DNA of 45,907 nucleotides from Dipetalonema caudispina (taxonomy: Eukaryota > Nematoda > Chromadorea > Rhabditida > Onchocercidae). Positions 26,101 through 36,929 of the stretch are shown one piece after another. Each line of letters starts with the position of its first letter. Within the stretch, counting starts at the first letter, position 1. Position numbers and translations under genes: made by a program. The notes under the pieces were generated by a model. The model ran no database searches. It was not told the origin of the DNA and saw only the letters and a program-made list of their open reading frames with translations. Where the stretch lies: NCBI GenBank assembly GCA_013365325.1, contig JABVXV010000424.1, positions 1 to 45,907 on the forward strand, in the 5' to 3' direction.

Positions 26101-26679
26101 GAACTTATCCAACCTGATGCCCTTTATTATGAATTTAAATGTGAACAAAAAAAAAAGGAAAAAAAACACTCAAAAGGGACAAAAATGATTCATCCGCAAG
26201 AAATGAAACTGATATCTATAAAAAAAATCAATTTTTCTAGGAAAACGAAATGATAAAAAGTGTAACTAATTTTAGCAAGAAAGAGAAAGAGCAACAACAG
26301 TACATCAAATTATAATTTTGAAAATTATAGCAAGGATAGAAAAAATAATAAGGAAAAAAAATCGATTTGTTAAACATATTGCTATTAATGCTTCAAACTA
26401 TGATGCTTTAAAAACTGCTTAAATTTTCAATTAAAAAGCTTATGTTGCTTTAAATTTTTTCGATTAGATAAATTTCTGTTTTAAATTTTTATGTCCTTTT
26501 TCTGTTCTAGATTTTAAACTATCAAATGAATGACTAACCGATACATAAAAGATATGCTTGGTGGAATCGAGAAATTGTACTGTTGCGGGTTGTTGGTCTA
26601 TCGTTTGTTCATCCATCGCTTGTTCATCCATCGTTTGTTGAATATTACCAATCTCACCTTCTGATGCCTTCTTACCCAT
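11182..26679 (-). CDS. frm-1: Protein 4.1 / FRM-1-like FERM protein, complete, 18 exons, 2397 aa
   Basis: Links membrane proteins to the spectrin-actin cortex, as in the 4.1 family. Exons (minus): 26539-26679, 25654-25758, 25175-25217, 23932-24052, 23651-23824, 23322-23409, 22688-22840, 22464-22561, 21993-22165, 21632-21717, 16151-21265, 15444-15599, 15065-15214, 13271-13371, 12858-12945, 12228-12452, 11791-11877, 11182-11271; 7194 nt, all phases close. FERM F1 is about residues 31-97, F2 about 98-215 ([13 protein letters not shown]), F3 about 216-308 ([11 protein letters not shown], then [16 protein letters not shown]), then a FERM-adjacent segment ([18 protein letters not shown]). Residues 395-2099 are one exon of disordered, repeat-bearing sequence. 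The last about 110 residues match the 4.1 CTD ([19 protein letters not shown], then [12 protein letters not shown]). No membrane segment. The longest intron is 13372-15064 (1.7 kb). Exon 10 and its donor are the least certain joins; alternative splicing around exon 11 is likely. Confidence 0.9.
16151..21265 (-). other. frm-1: Giant 5115-nt exon of frm-1: disordered insert with repeated motifs
   Basis: A single open exon of 1705 codons (protein residues about 395-2099) between acceptor TTTCAG|CGG and donor CAG|GTGTGT, both phase 0, so skipping it would keep the FERM head in frame with the CTD. Composition is Ser, Lys, Glu, Thr and Asp rich, without globular-domain signatures. It carries a Thr/Ala/Ile tract (446-480), four YHPG/YHSG modules (554, 892, 1183, 1330), about eight short basic-hydrophobic strands of the type KKxAxIYL, three FWR/LWR boxes and a Ser run (about 1342-1363). 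Many mammalian 4.1 proteins have a shorter variable insert between the FERM-adjacent region and CTD; this one is far longer. Confidence 0.85.
21000..21115. repeat. Degenerate trinucleotide tract inside coding exon (Thr-rich)
   Basis: Imperfect AGT/ACT/AGC-type triplets encode a Thr/Ala/Ile run on the minus strand, protein residues about 446-480. In the neighbouring frame the same DNA gives a leucine run, which is a shadow. Such tracts often vary in length between alleles. Confidence 0.7.
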
Positions 26680-26690
26680 TGGTTCTAAAA
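26680..26690 (-). promoter_or_regulatory. Splice acceptor 5 nt upstream of frm-1 start (probable spliced-leader site)
   Basis: A run of Ts then TAG|AACCA precedes ATG at 26679 on the minus strand. The open frame could be extended through the T tract to an earlier Met (MFFSFFFLEP), but that would translate the polypyrimidine tract and is rejected. A spliced leader or a distant 5' UTR exon joins here. Confidence 0.5.
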
Positions 26691-26699
26691 AAAAAAAAG

Positions 26700-28160
26700 A
26701 AAAGAACAATTTGATTGCTTATTTTCAATCAAAATACACTAGAAAACAAATTTTTCACTTAGAGAAATAAAAAACAAAAAAAGAAAAAAAAAATGATCAA
26801 AAGGGAAGCGATATACGACACTGGTAAAGATAGTTCAATCACTTCAAATGTTGGAGGATACTTTCATTAAACTTAAAATGAAATTTACAGCACTTTTATA
26901 ATTGCCAGTGTCGAATGATCACGACTAGCTAATCCTTAATATATCGCTTCTGATGTTATATGAAGCGTTTATAGTGTGGGAAGAGTGAAATAAAACGATT
27001 TCAAATAGTATAATAACTACTTCAAAGAAGATACAATTAGAGGGATGAGAAGCGTTGAAGTGAAAAATTACCTAACATATAAGCTTGAAACAATATACTA
27101 TGCGTTAACCAATATAACTTTTATGAAAATAAACAAGAAAAAAAAAAAAAAAAAAAAACTTTACAGCTACTAACTTGTCAATTTATTTTCAAATTTTAGC
27201 TTAAAATGAAATAGCTCAATACAACAATTTTTCTCTATGAAAGATAGAAAATAGCAATATTAAACTGATTCATTTACTGGACAAGTTCTCAATTTCAGCA
27301 AATAAAAGAAGAAAAAAGGAAGAGAGGAAAAAAAAAAGAAAAAATATCAAATACAATCAGATACAATCCTTTCTTAATCAACAAGCTTTCTTTTACATAC
27401 TTTTATAAGAGGATAAAGAAAATGAGATTATAACATTTTCGAGCGAAAAAAGGAAGCAAGAAAAGAAGAAAAATAAATTTTAATGAAAATGCATCAAACG
27501 CAGTTGACAACAACGAATATCGTGCGAATGATGAAGGAGAAAAATTAACCTTCCATTCGTTCTTTACCAGTGCATATTTTTTTTAAAAAAAAAAAAGAGA
27601 AGTATGAAATGATACTTGCAAAATAACAATATTAATGTTTGTTGAAATCGGTATGAAGAGTATAGATCCAACAAGAACAGTAGAATATCGGATTCGGAGT
27701 GATGTCTATCAGATAAATTTGAATTTGGCAAGATGTTTATAAGACAGAGAGAGAGAGAGAGAGAGAGATGATTATATAAAGGCTTTGTATTATCGCTCAA
27801 ATTTGAAATAATAAACAAGGGTATATGCATACAATTTGATATCTTTTTAAATAACAAATATACTTGTTATATTATTAGCTTATCATGTATTTTATATATT
27901 TAACACTTATGAAAAAGTAAGATTACAATTAAATTTTAAAAAATATTAAAAATCTTTATAGTATAAAAAATTCATCCCCTCTTTCTCTCTCTTTCTCAAA
28001 TTAACAAAAGTTTTTTAAAAATTATATGCAAAAAGAAGGGTAACAAAAATTAGAACAAATTCCTAATGAATTCTTCGCATAACTGCTACAAATTACATAT
28101 AAGACAATGTTGAAAGTTTTATTTCAAAAGAAACAAAACTAAAAAAAAAAAAAAAAAATC
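26700..28160. other. Proximal upstream region of frm-1, no gene
   Basis: AT-rich sequence with A-runs (for example around 27139-27158 and 28141-28158) and a GA microsatellite at 27746-27768. No open frame with splice context or domain similarity on either strand. It should hold the outron or promoter of frm-1. Confidence 0.5.
27746..27768. repeat. (GA)n microsatellite
   Basis: Perfect AG dinucleotide run of 23 bases. Confidence 0.9.
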
Positions 28161-28171
28161 TATTTGAAACT

Positions 28172-28334
28172 ACCTACTCATGCACGTATGCATTATTAGT
28201 AAGCTACCTGTAATTACACACTTACGTACGTGTACATTATTAGTAAGCTACCTGTAATTACACACCTACGTACGTGTACATTATTAGTAATTATTAACTC
28301 ATTCACGTACGTGTACATTTAATAGTAAGCTATA
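28172..28334. repeat. 44-bp minisatellite, about 3.5 copies
   Basis: The phrase CATTATTAGTAAGCTACCTG starts at 28191 and 28235, CATTATTAGTAA recurs at 28279, and a diverged copy begins at 28316, giving a 44-bp period. Each joint carries the alternating ACGTACGTGTAC motif, which is partly palindromic. Confidence 0.85.
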
Positions 28335-28606
28335 ATGTTGAATGAAAAAAATGGATAAAAATTTATGGAGAGAAGTCTTTTAATATCAACAACATCAAAA
28401 TAAAAATGAAATGAAAAAAAAAAAAAAAAAATTGAAGAATAAATAGAAAAGAATCCTAGCGAAAGAAATAAAGAAAAGGGATAAAGAGTGAGGAAAAGAT
28501 ATGGCTATATACATTTCCCAGAGAAAATAAGTGTAATGAAAAGTGTATCAGACGTGGCCATAACACACCTAACTAAATGCGCCCCGTTCATTCAATCAAT
28601 AACAGT

Positions 28607-28711
28607 GCAGCTGCAGCAATAGCAATAGCAGCTGCAGCAATAGCAATAGCAGCTGCAGCAATAGCAATAGCAGCTGCAGCAACAGCAGCAGCAGCTGCAA
28701 GAGCAGCAGCA
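28607..28711. repeat. 21-bp CAG/CTG-type minisatellite, five copies
   Basis: Unit GCAGCTGCAGCAATAGCAAT(A) starts at 28607, 28628 and 28649 as near-identical copies, with diverged copies at 28670 and 28691. It is open on both strands (Ala/Ile runs), a consequence of the unit rather than evidence of coding. It is one of the few GC-rich patches in the right 19 kb. Confidence 0.85.
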
Positions 28712-28828
28712 CCTGCAATAATAATGTTATTGCTACTGCTTCCTGCATGCTTATTGCATGATGCATTCATTGATTATGCACCTATGACAATGAAACCGGA
28801 AATGTGTATGTGTTATTATCTAACATAT

Positions 28829-28868
28829 ATACATTGCATACATGCATGCATGCATGTATGCAATGTAT
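28829..28868. repeat. Perfect 40-bp palindrome
   Basis: Arms ATACATTGCATACATGCATG (28829-28848) and its exact reverse complement (28849-28868) meet without a spacer. The sequence is largely alternating purine-pyrimidine and could extrude a cruciform. Confidence 0.9.
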
Positions 28869-28910
28869 GTATGTATGTATGTATGTATGAATGTATGTAT
28901 GTATGTATGA
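28864..28910. repeat. (ATGT)n microsatellite next to the palindrome
   Basis: About eleven tetranucleotide units with one ATGA interruption, continuous with the right arm of the 40-bp palindrome. Confidence 0.85.
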
Positions 28911-29027
28911 TGACATACATTTGGATAATTTAAAATGCTTCACGTTGCATGCAACGATATTTTCCTGATTGCTTGCGAAATTGTTGTTAGATTACATTTT
29001 ACACTTTACACTGATATTATTCATACG

Positions 29028-29088
29028 TTACGTCAACTACACGTCTTATATTCATCATTATTCATATCACTTTTCATATATTACGTAA
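29028..29088. promoter_or_regulatory. Two bZIP-type sites (TTACGTCA and TTACGTAA)
   Basis: TTACGTCA at 29028-29035 and the palindrome TTACGTAA at 29081-29088, about 2.4 kb upstream of frm-1. TTACGTAA is a consensus for PAR/CES-2-type bZIP factors. Short sites like these also arise by chance, so function is inferred only. Confidence 0.25.
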
Positions 29089-30243
29089 GTCACGTTTTAT
29101 ATGCACCACTACATAGCTCTCATTTAATATTTTAATTTAAATGAAATTTATATTTGTCCATTATTCAAACACAAAATTGAAATCTATGATTGAGTTTGAA
29201 AATTTCAATTAATATGTAGTAATTTTCTTCTTTTTTTTTTTTTTTAAAATTTCAAAGCAAAAAAATGTCTTAGGTTTATTCCAATTATAATACAAACCAT
29301 TCATTTCTTTTCAAATTTTAAATTAAACAAATTAAAGTATCGTTAGGTATGTTAAATAAGTAAAAAAAAAAAAAGAACATTTTTCATTTTCTTTCATTAT
29401 TTCTATGGTATGAAATGAAATATTTAAGAATAACTTGCTGAATGTTCAATCAACAATGTGTAGTTTTTGAAGGATTAGCTAAGAGTACTTAATCAATTTG
29501 TTGAATAATACTTAAGTATTCACAGAGAAAATAGGGGACAAGAAAAAAAAAAGATGCATTACATTAAATCAGTTTTATAAATTATAAAATCAATATTTCG
29601 ATAAAATTACAAGAATTCTTCAAAATTTAACGAAATTATAAATAAATAAGAATAAAGATAGGATGATAATTCACAAATATATGCGGCAAATTTGAATGAA
29701 ATGAATGAGAAATGATCGGATGTGATTGTTTGAATGTATGAAAGGATCAAATGGTGTAAATTAATTTAAACAAATTTGATTTGTTTTAATTATTTATGAA
29801 ACAATCTTTTTTTACAGGCTTAGAAATTAAAAGAAAAAGGATTTTTTCCATAGGATACAAAAATATTAAAGATATCTTTATTTAAATTGTCCGATAATAT
29901 GACTTAATGATACTGATTAACTTATCTCTCAACTATCCGATATGATTATGGCTTACTGATACTGATCAAATTGATAATGCCATACTTTAAGTACTATTAA
30001 ATAAAGCTTACAATGTTGACTGTTTAATCAATTAAAAGTTTAATATGAATATTTCATTGATCTCCTTTTGATAACACAAATAAAATGAAGAAATATGGAA
30101 AAATTTAATTCAATGAATAAAAATTAGAAAAGTTACATTAAAAGTGAACATTATTAGTTTGAAAAAAAAAAAGTCTTTTTTTTTTTCTCAAATTTTTGAC
30201 CACAATTGAACATGAAAAAAAGTACAACAATTTTTCTTTTTTC

Positions 30244-30280
<37 letters not shown>

Positions 30281-32005
30281 TAAAGACAAATAACCAATGA
30301 GATTGATATGGACGGATACCAATACCACTCGAATCGATGTCATTTTGACAAACAAAACGGACGACATGACTGAGGATAGGTGGAGAAAAAAAAAAAAAAA
30401 CGAAAAAATCATTTTATAGGTAAGAAAGGGCAAAGGATGGAGATGATTTTTGCGCATAAATATTTGTATGGTGAAATGGATGTAAAAAGATTTTAATGAC
30501 CTTCAAAAATTCCGAAAAAGCTATATGTTCACATTGAGAATTGTTAAGTTAGATAGATGAGGAGCAGACATTGACAGTTGGCAGTACAGATTATTTTTTT
30601 TTTTTTTTTTTTTTGTTGAAATTTTCATTGAAATTATTCATCAGCAATGAAATGCTGCTACAATGATGAACCAATCAATCATATTAATGATAGTATGAGG
30701 GGAGGAGGAGATATTTTCATCTAATTTTATATGTTTGGAAAAAAATTTTTTAACTTATGATATTATTAGATATTAATGAATTTTAATTCGTTTTGAATGA
30801 ATGAATTGATTTCCCTTTACATTTATTTTAATCGTATTAAAAAAGCATATTCATTGGAAAATTGAATGATAAATGTAAATGATAAGGTGGAAAGCATTTG
30901 ATTTATACGCTTATGTAATATTTAAAAAAAAAAAAAAAGAAAAGTAACAAATAATAAATATGTAATGAAAATTTTTTTTTTTTTTCTTCTATTAGCTTAA
31001 ACAAATATTAGAAACAAGCTGAAAATGAGCAGAAAATTGTTAAAATGAACAATAAATTATCATTGTGAAGCTAAAAAACATTCCATTCATACTTTTATTA
31101 AAATTCTTGCAGTAATCATTCAATGAATATCTTATTGTTAGCTTTGCATTTCATTAATTTATTTATTTTTTAAAAAAAAAGAAAATTAAAGATATGATAA
31201 GAATGACTGATGATATCAAATATTAAACAAAATGTATTCAGAAATTTTCTATTTAACAAAATGATTATAAAGTAGGCCAAAAAAAAAAAAAAAGGAAAAA
31301 GAAATTCTTATTTTCTTCCAAGTCATTAATAACTAATCACTAAGTAAATAAATTAAATATTTTCAAATGAAACAAATATGTTCAAAAAATTTCTTTCTTT
31401 CTACTGTTTCATTTTAAATGTTAACATTTTTTTCTTTTTTTTTTTCCTCATAAGCTTTGTAAATTTATCAATTTGTAAATATTAATTAAGAAATATTTGA
31501 AAAAAAAAAGGTATGAAATAAAAAAGAAAAAAAAAAAAAACTTTTATAGGGAAAAATTTTAAATGGCAACTAATCCTACATAATTTACATTCTCTACAAT
31601 CATTAATGAGTTTAAAATTAATAATTAATTAAGTGAAAACTTGAGAATATTGACATTGAAGAAAACGAAAACGTTGTTAAAATTTTTCCAGTCAAACATA
31701 TCCAAAACAAACGTTTCCTTTTTTTTTTTTTCTTATTTCTTTTCAAATTTTTTTTTTTTTTTATTATAATTATTTTTTTGTTGAAAAAAAAAAAAAAAGA
31801 AAAAAAAAAAAAAAAAAAAAAAAAACCGAAAAAAAAAATAAAAAAAAAAAAACCAAAGTAAGAAAAAGCAAATAAAGTGGTATGTAAATACAAACTAATT
31901 AGATAAATGAGATTGTAATTGGAAAGAAATTGCTATTTGTACTCTTTTCATCCACTTAAAATATTTCAAAAATGCTTAACATATATTAGAAAAGAAAAGA
32001 AAAAG

Positions 32006-32024
32006 GAGAGAGAGAGAGAGAGAG
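32006..32024. repeat. (GA)n microsatellite
   Basis: Perfect GA run flanked by A-rich purine sequence; a second GA run lies at 32200-32221. Confidence 0.85.
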
Positions 32025-32300
32025 AAAAGAAAAGAAAATAACTGAACTGAAAAAAAAGTTGAAAGATACTAAAAGAAGGAAAAAAAAATTGCCATATGTT
32101 AAAAAAAAAAAGGAAGGAAGAAGAAAGGAACGGATGTATATGGATGAATTTAATGAAATTAAAAAGAAAATGAAAAAGCTATCAATAAAAGAGGGAGAAG
32201 GAGAGAGAGAGAGAGAGAGAGTCAAAAAAAAAATAAATCATTCATTCTATGAAATTTACTAAAAGTCGAAAAATTAAAAAGCCAAAAATTACCATCAATA

Positions 32301-32356
32301 GTGTATGTATGTCGGTGTATGTATGTATGTATGTGTATGTGTATGTATGTATGTTT
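32301..32356. repeat. (TATG)n microsatellite, interrupted
   Basis: TATG tetranucleotides with TCGG and TG interruptions, similar in type to the ATGT tract at 28864-28910. Confidence 0.85.
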
Positions 32357-33733
32357 GCCAAGGTATGAATGATAAATATACAGGTAAAATTTATAATTTT
32401 ATAAAAAACAGCAAATAAATATATCAATTTAATCGAAATACTCTGTCTGATTTGGATGATTTCATTTCTTTTTAATATGATTAAATGATTTGTTTTAAAT
32501 TTGATTGTATAATTTCTTAGATTGATTAATTAGGTTTATTTTTTTGGTGGAAATAAAAGGTGAAAAAAAAAAGGAAAAAAGAATAAATTCATTATTAGTA
32601 AATTTTATCTATGCATAGGTAAATAAATTTATAAAATATTAATTAAATCAAAATACTAAAAGTGATGATTTGGATGAAAATTTTGTTTCTTTTTTCCAAT
32701 ATTTTTAGTTAATTTTTTTCAGTATCTGTTAAGAATTCTGAGAGTAATAAGAGAAAAAGTAAAAGGATGGGATTTAAATTAAATTATTGACAAATTTCCG
32801 GTACATTTAACAAAAAAAAAAAACATAAACCAACCGGCAGACAGATATGCATACGAAAATAATGCTTTAATAAAAGTGAATATACAAATTATTAAGGATG
32901 AAATTAATTGATATTCAAATATTGTTACAATTTCCCATTTACAGTAACATTTTTACAGCTATAATGCAGAACTATGAAATTTACTATTTAAATTTCACCT
33001 GCTGTAATAATTTATCAATGAATTTGATTCAATTTTAACTGATCACATTAAATAACAAAATATTATATAAAACAAAAAGATGAGGAATTTATAATATTTT
33101 TTTTTTTTTAAAAAAAAAAGGATCAACAAACAAATAATATTTGAATGTAAGAAAGAAAATACTTTGTTCTTCACCAAAAAATAAAAAAAAAAGAAGAAGA
33201 AGAAAAGATCTATGATGCGCTATTTGTTTGTGTTTAGTTTTTAAAATTAAAATTTAAAGAAGTAGGAAAATAAAACTTTTAACTATTAATACAGCAATTT
33301 GTCTAATAGTGATTAATAATGGTTGAATATTCGGAATAATCATAATCATTGAATTAATATTATTTTTATCAATCTTTCTATATGAATTTCATCCTTAATA
33401 ATTCGAAAAAAAAAAAAAATTGAATTTCAATTTTCTGATGATATCAATAAAAAAATATATGAAATAGAAGAACTATTGAAAGAATTCAATGAAAATATTG
33501 TAAATAATTAGAAATTATGTTGTTTTAAATAATAGTCAAAAGTAATATTTTATTAAATTTTGAAGAAAAGAATAGCGTTTAATTCTTTTCCAAAAAAAAA
33601 AAAAGGAAAAAAAAGAAGGAAAAACTAGGCGATTATTTCCAAATTTTTAGACTAACTTGTAAAAATTCGAAATGAAATATTCGAAATAGCTATGAAATAA
33701 AATTTGATATCCATAAAAGCTTATTCCATCTTC

Positions 33734-33758
33734 TTCTCTCTCTCTCTCTCTCTCTCTT
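33734..33758. repeat. (CT)n microsatellite
   Basis: CT dinucleotide run of about 25 bases in a pyrimidine-rich context, complementary in type to the GA runs elsewhere. Confidence 0.9.
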
Positions 33759-34965
33759 TCTTCTCCCTTCATCATTTTCAAATGGAACACAAACTAATTC
33801 GTATCATTTAACAGACAACATATTTTCCTCGGCTATCAGGCAGTATTTCTCCATTATGTATTATACAGATTGTTCAGTAAAGATGTGAACTTGAAACAAA
33901 AGGTCAATGCTGTTGATTTAAGATGATATAATCTTGGAAAAAAAGGTCAGCACAGTTGCATCAAGTGATATTAATAATTTTTTCATTAGAAGAGAAAATT
34001 TTATTTGCAAAGGAAATTTTGCTCCAACATCAGCAATAACATTTCCGATATATTTTCATAGTTGGATTTATTTATTTGTGAATTTTAAGAAGAAAATCAA
34101 ATATAATTGGAAAATTTTGTAGCAATATATTATTATAGTTATCTGGATGTAATTTTAAGCAATACTTTATTTTATTTATCGAATAAATACTATTATATCA
34201 ATTTTATTCATTAAATAAGGAAAGTTTAATTTATAGGTAAAAATTGCATCAAAAAATTTATTAAAAAAATTCAATTTCTTAATTAAGATGAAATTTTCAA
34301 ATGCTAGAAATAGAAAAATTTATGGTAAACAATTTTATCTGTATAATTTTGATAATAATTAAATGGAATAAATATTATAGTTTCATCTATCAGTTAAAAT
34401 TATGTAATAATATATTAGAATGGTGCTTTAAATTTAAATGAAATAAAATAAGCATCGAAACAAAAAAATGAAAATGCTTGAATGAAAAGAAATATTTTGT
34501 AATTCATTTAAACTTTTTAACTGTTTTTTTTTTTTGCTAACCAATGTTAACAATAACAAACGTATTTGAGGTGAAAGAATTCATGTGTATAATTGCAAAT
34601 TTAATCAAATTATGCATAATGGCGCATTTTTCTACAAGCTTAATTCCTGATTAAAATTTAAAAGTAAAAACAAAGAAAAAAAAAAGAAAAAACTACCTTA
34701 TATGGGCTAATGAATAACGATTAATTCAAATAGTTCAAATTCGTAAATGAATGAATTGCAATTAGAGAATTTCACACAAATTGTGAATTCACTCTTTACA
34801 AGATCGACACTTGGCGTAATTGTACCATTACTTGAAAATATGATCGAATCGAATTATCTGTCGTAATTCTTTGCTGAAAATGAGAGAAAATAATAATTGT
34901 TGTTGTTCAGTAATGGAGTGAAAATTTTGATCTATTCAAAATTAAACAGATAAAAAGTCTTCATC

Positions 34966-35011
34966 ATCGTTGCTGTCACATTATATTGATTTATGACAGC
35001 AGTTCAACGAT
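34966..35011. repeat. Bulged hairpin
   Basis: ATCGTTG (34966-34972) pairs with CAACGAT (35005-35011), and CTGTCA (34973-34978) with TGACAG (34994-34999), leaving a 15-nt loop and a 5-nt bulge on the 3' side. It is too short and unbalanced for a confident microRNA precursor. Confidence 0.4.
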
Positions 35012-36545
35012 TAAAACATAAAATTTGAGCAATCTCTTTCTTCAATATTTTCATTTTCAATAGACAATAAATCAAAACTTGGGAAAGCATCGGTTACTAA
35101 GGAATAGATTACTTTCTACAAATGAATAGCTCGTTTTAGGAATTCACCTAAAATTATTCAAATTCATAAATATTCCCAAAATTGGTTTAATTTAAATATT
35201 GCCTTATTAATGATGCTTTATTATTAATGCTACACCATTGTTACATTTTTATTAAATATCTTAAAATATGAATAAAATTGCTTAAATTTTACCAAAATGA
35301 TTATGCATTATTCTTTCTTCGTCTGATACTATTTTAATTCTATTATCAATTATTGGATACTTAAACAGTAATCAACATAGTAGTAAATCATTAGCTTATT
35401 TTATCAACATTCTATTAATAATTTTGTTGAAAAATTTTCTTCACTTTTCTCCTTCCAAAAATTAAGAAAAAATAGATGTGGAATTTTAGGAAAAATATTA
35501 AATAATAAAAAATTTACAAAGAAAAAAATTATTTGAATTTAATTTATAATTTTAGTACTTTTTTTTTCTTTTTTTTTTTTAGTTGTAAATTAAATGTAAA
35601 AAGCAAATAAGCATAACTTTATGCAAGCAAATCATTTGATTTATTTTGAAAAGATATAGCTGTATTTGTTTTTTATCAGATAAGGTATTACATTATAGGA
35701 TGGATGAACAAATTTTTGAGAATTCGAATTGTTGTGGGAAAAAATGAAATCGTTGATCTTAAATGGATGATAAAAAATATATAAATAACTATGATGACAT
35801 CCGTTTGAAATATGATGACTTATTTAAATATTTTAAAGAGCTATTTTAAAGTAAAAATTTGAGAAATCTTCCTATATTATTAATTATATTATATTATTAA
35901 TTAAATTAATATTTGATATAATTAAGCTATTTATGAAGTTAATTAATTGAAATTAAATGTATAAAAAAGGAAAGAAATTATTATAATTTCTAAATATGAT
36001 ACTTTTTGTGAATTATATACATTAAAATGATTACAAATAATGCAAAATATAAATAATACATTCAATTTCTTCACTTATTTACTTCTAAAATGCAGTTATT
36101 ATGTCTTTTTTTTTTTTATTTTACAAACTAAGTACTTTTTTGGAAGTAGAAAAAAAGAAGTAAAAATGAAATGTTTAGAAACAGAATTGAAATATACCAT
36201 AATGGATATTAGATATAAAGTACAGAAGGGGAAAATAATCCGATAAAATTTAGAAAATTTTGAAGAAAAAAAAAACGAAATATTACAGTGATACAATTGC
36301 TTATATTATAATTATTTAAAGATTAGAAATGAATTGTTATCAATTTTACTTGAATATAAAGTTTTTTTTTTCATTATATTAATTCTTGTCTAATCTTTTT
36401 TTTTTTATCGTTACTAAATGATAGGAAGGGATTATTTCAAAATTTGATATATGTGAGTAATTTAGAAACATTAAACAAGCCTAGGCTTATTTCAATCAAT
36501 AAAATGAATAAGAAATGTTAAAAATGGACTAGACGGATAGAAAGG

Positions 36546-36548
<3 letters not shown>

Positions 36549-36586
<38 letters not shown>

Positions 36587-36588
36587 GA
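36549..36588. repeat. (GA)n microsatellite, longest in the window
   Basis: About 40 bases of GA with one AAAG interruption. Confidence 0.9.
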
Positions 36589-36808
36589 GGAAAGATTTGT
36601 ACTTTTCGAATAAGTGAAGCGGAAATTAAAATGGCATATATATATTTATTAGTCACTATCTATTTATTAGTATACAATTCTAAGACATTTCCTATTTTCA
36701 ATTAAGATAAGTGATAGAGCATGAAATGCTCAAAAATGTAGAAGTAATCATTTTGATTGCTGATTATTAATAATATTTAATTGCAAATAATGAAATTATA
36801 AAATTTTG

Positions 36809-36925
36809 AATAATAAAATTATAATTTGATGTAAACTCTATACTATCTGGATAATGAAATTATAATTTAAAATAAATTTCGTATCATTTGAATAATAAAA
36901 TTGTGATTTAAAATAAAATTATACT
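36809..36925. repeat. Degenerate tandem repeat, period about 41 bp, three copies
   Basis: The phrase ATAATAAAATTATAATTT or a close variant starts near 36810, 36851 and 36891, each followed by a diverged TATC/TATG-containing tail. Confidence 0.55.
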
Positions 36926-36929
36926 CTAT

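Larger units (their letters stand above)
29140..36600. other. AT-rich region without recognised genes
   Basis: Dominated by A and T homopolymers (for example T at 30250-30277 and A at 31801-31825) and simple repeats. Open frames here consist of Phe/Lys/Asn/Ile homopolymer translations. The only less repetitive patches are 33780-33950 and 34780-35110; the latter has a bulged hairpin at 34966-35011. No gene supported on either strand. Confidence 0.5.

Noticed and set aside
26684..26709. Upstream Met (MFFSFFFLEP) extending frm-1 exon 1
   Set aside because: It would translate a polypyrimidine tract and acceptor; the ATG at 26679 is preferred.
28577..28933. 118-codon plus-strand frame with Ala/Ile and Met/Cys/Tyr runs
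   Set aside because: It is the translation of the 21-bp minisatellite, the palindrome and the ATGT tract; no domain, no splice context, and the opposite strand is equally open.
30188..32262. Several frames rich in Phe, Lys or Ser
   Set aside because: They are translations of T/A homopolymers and GA/CT repeats without any other support.
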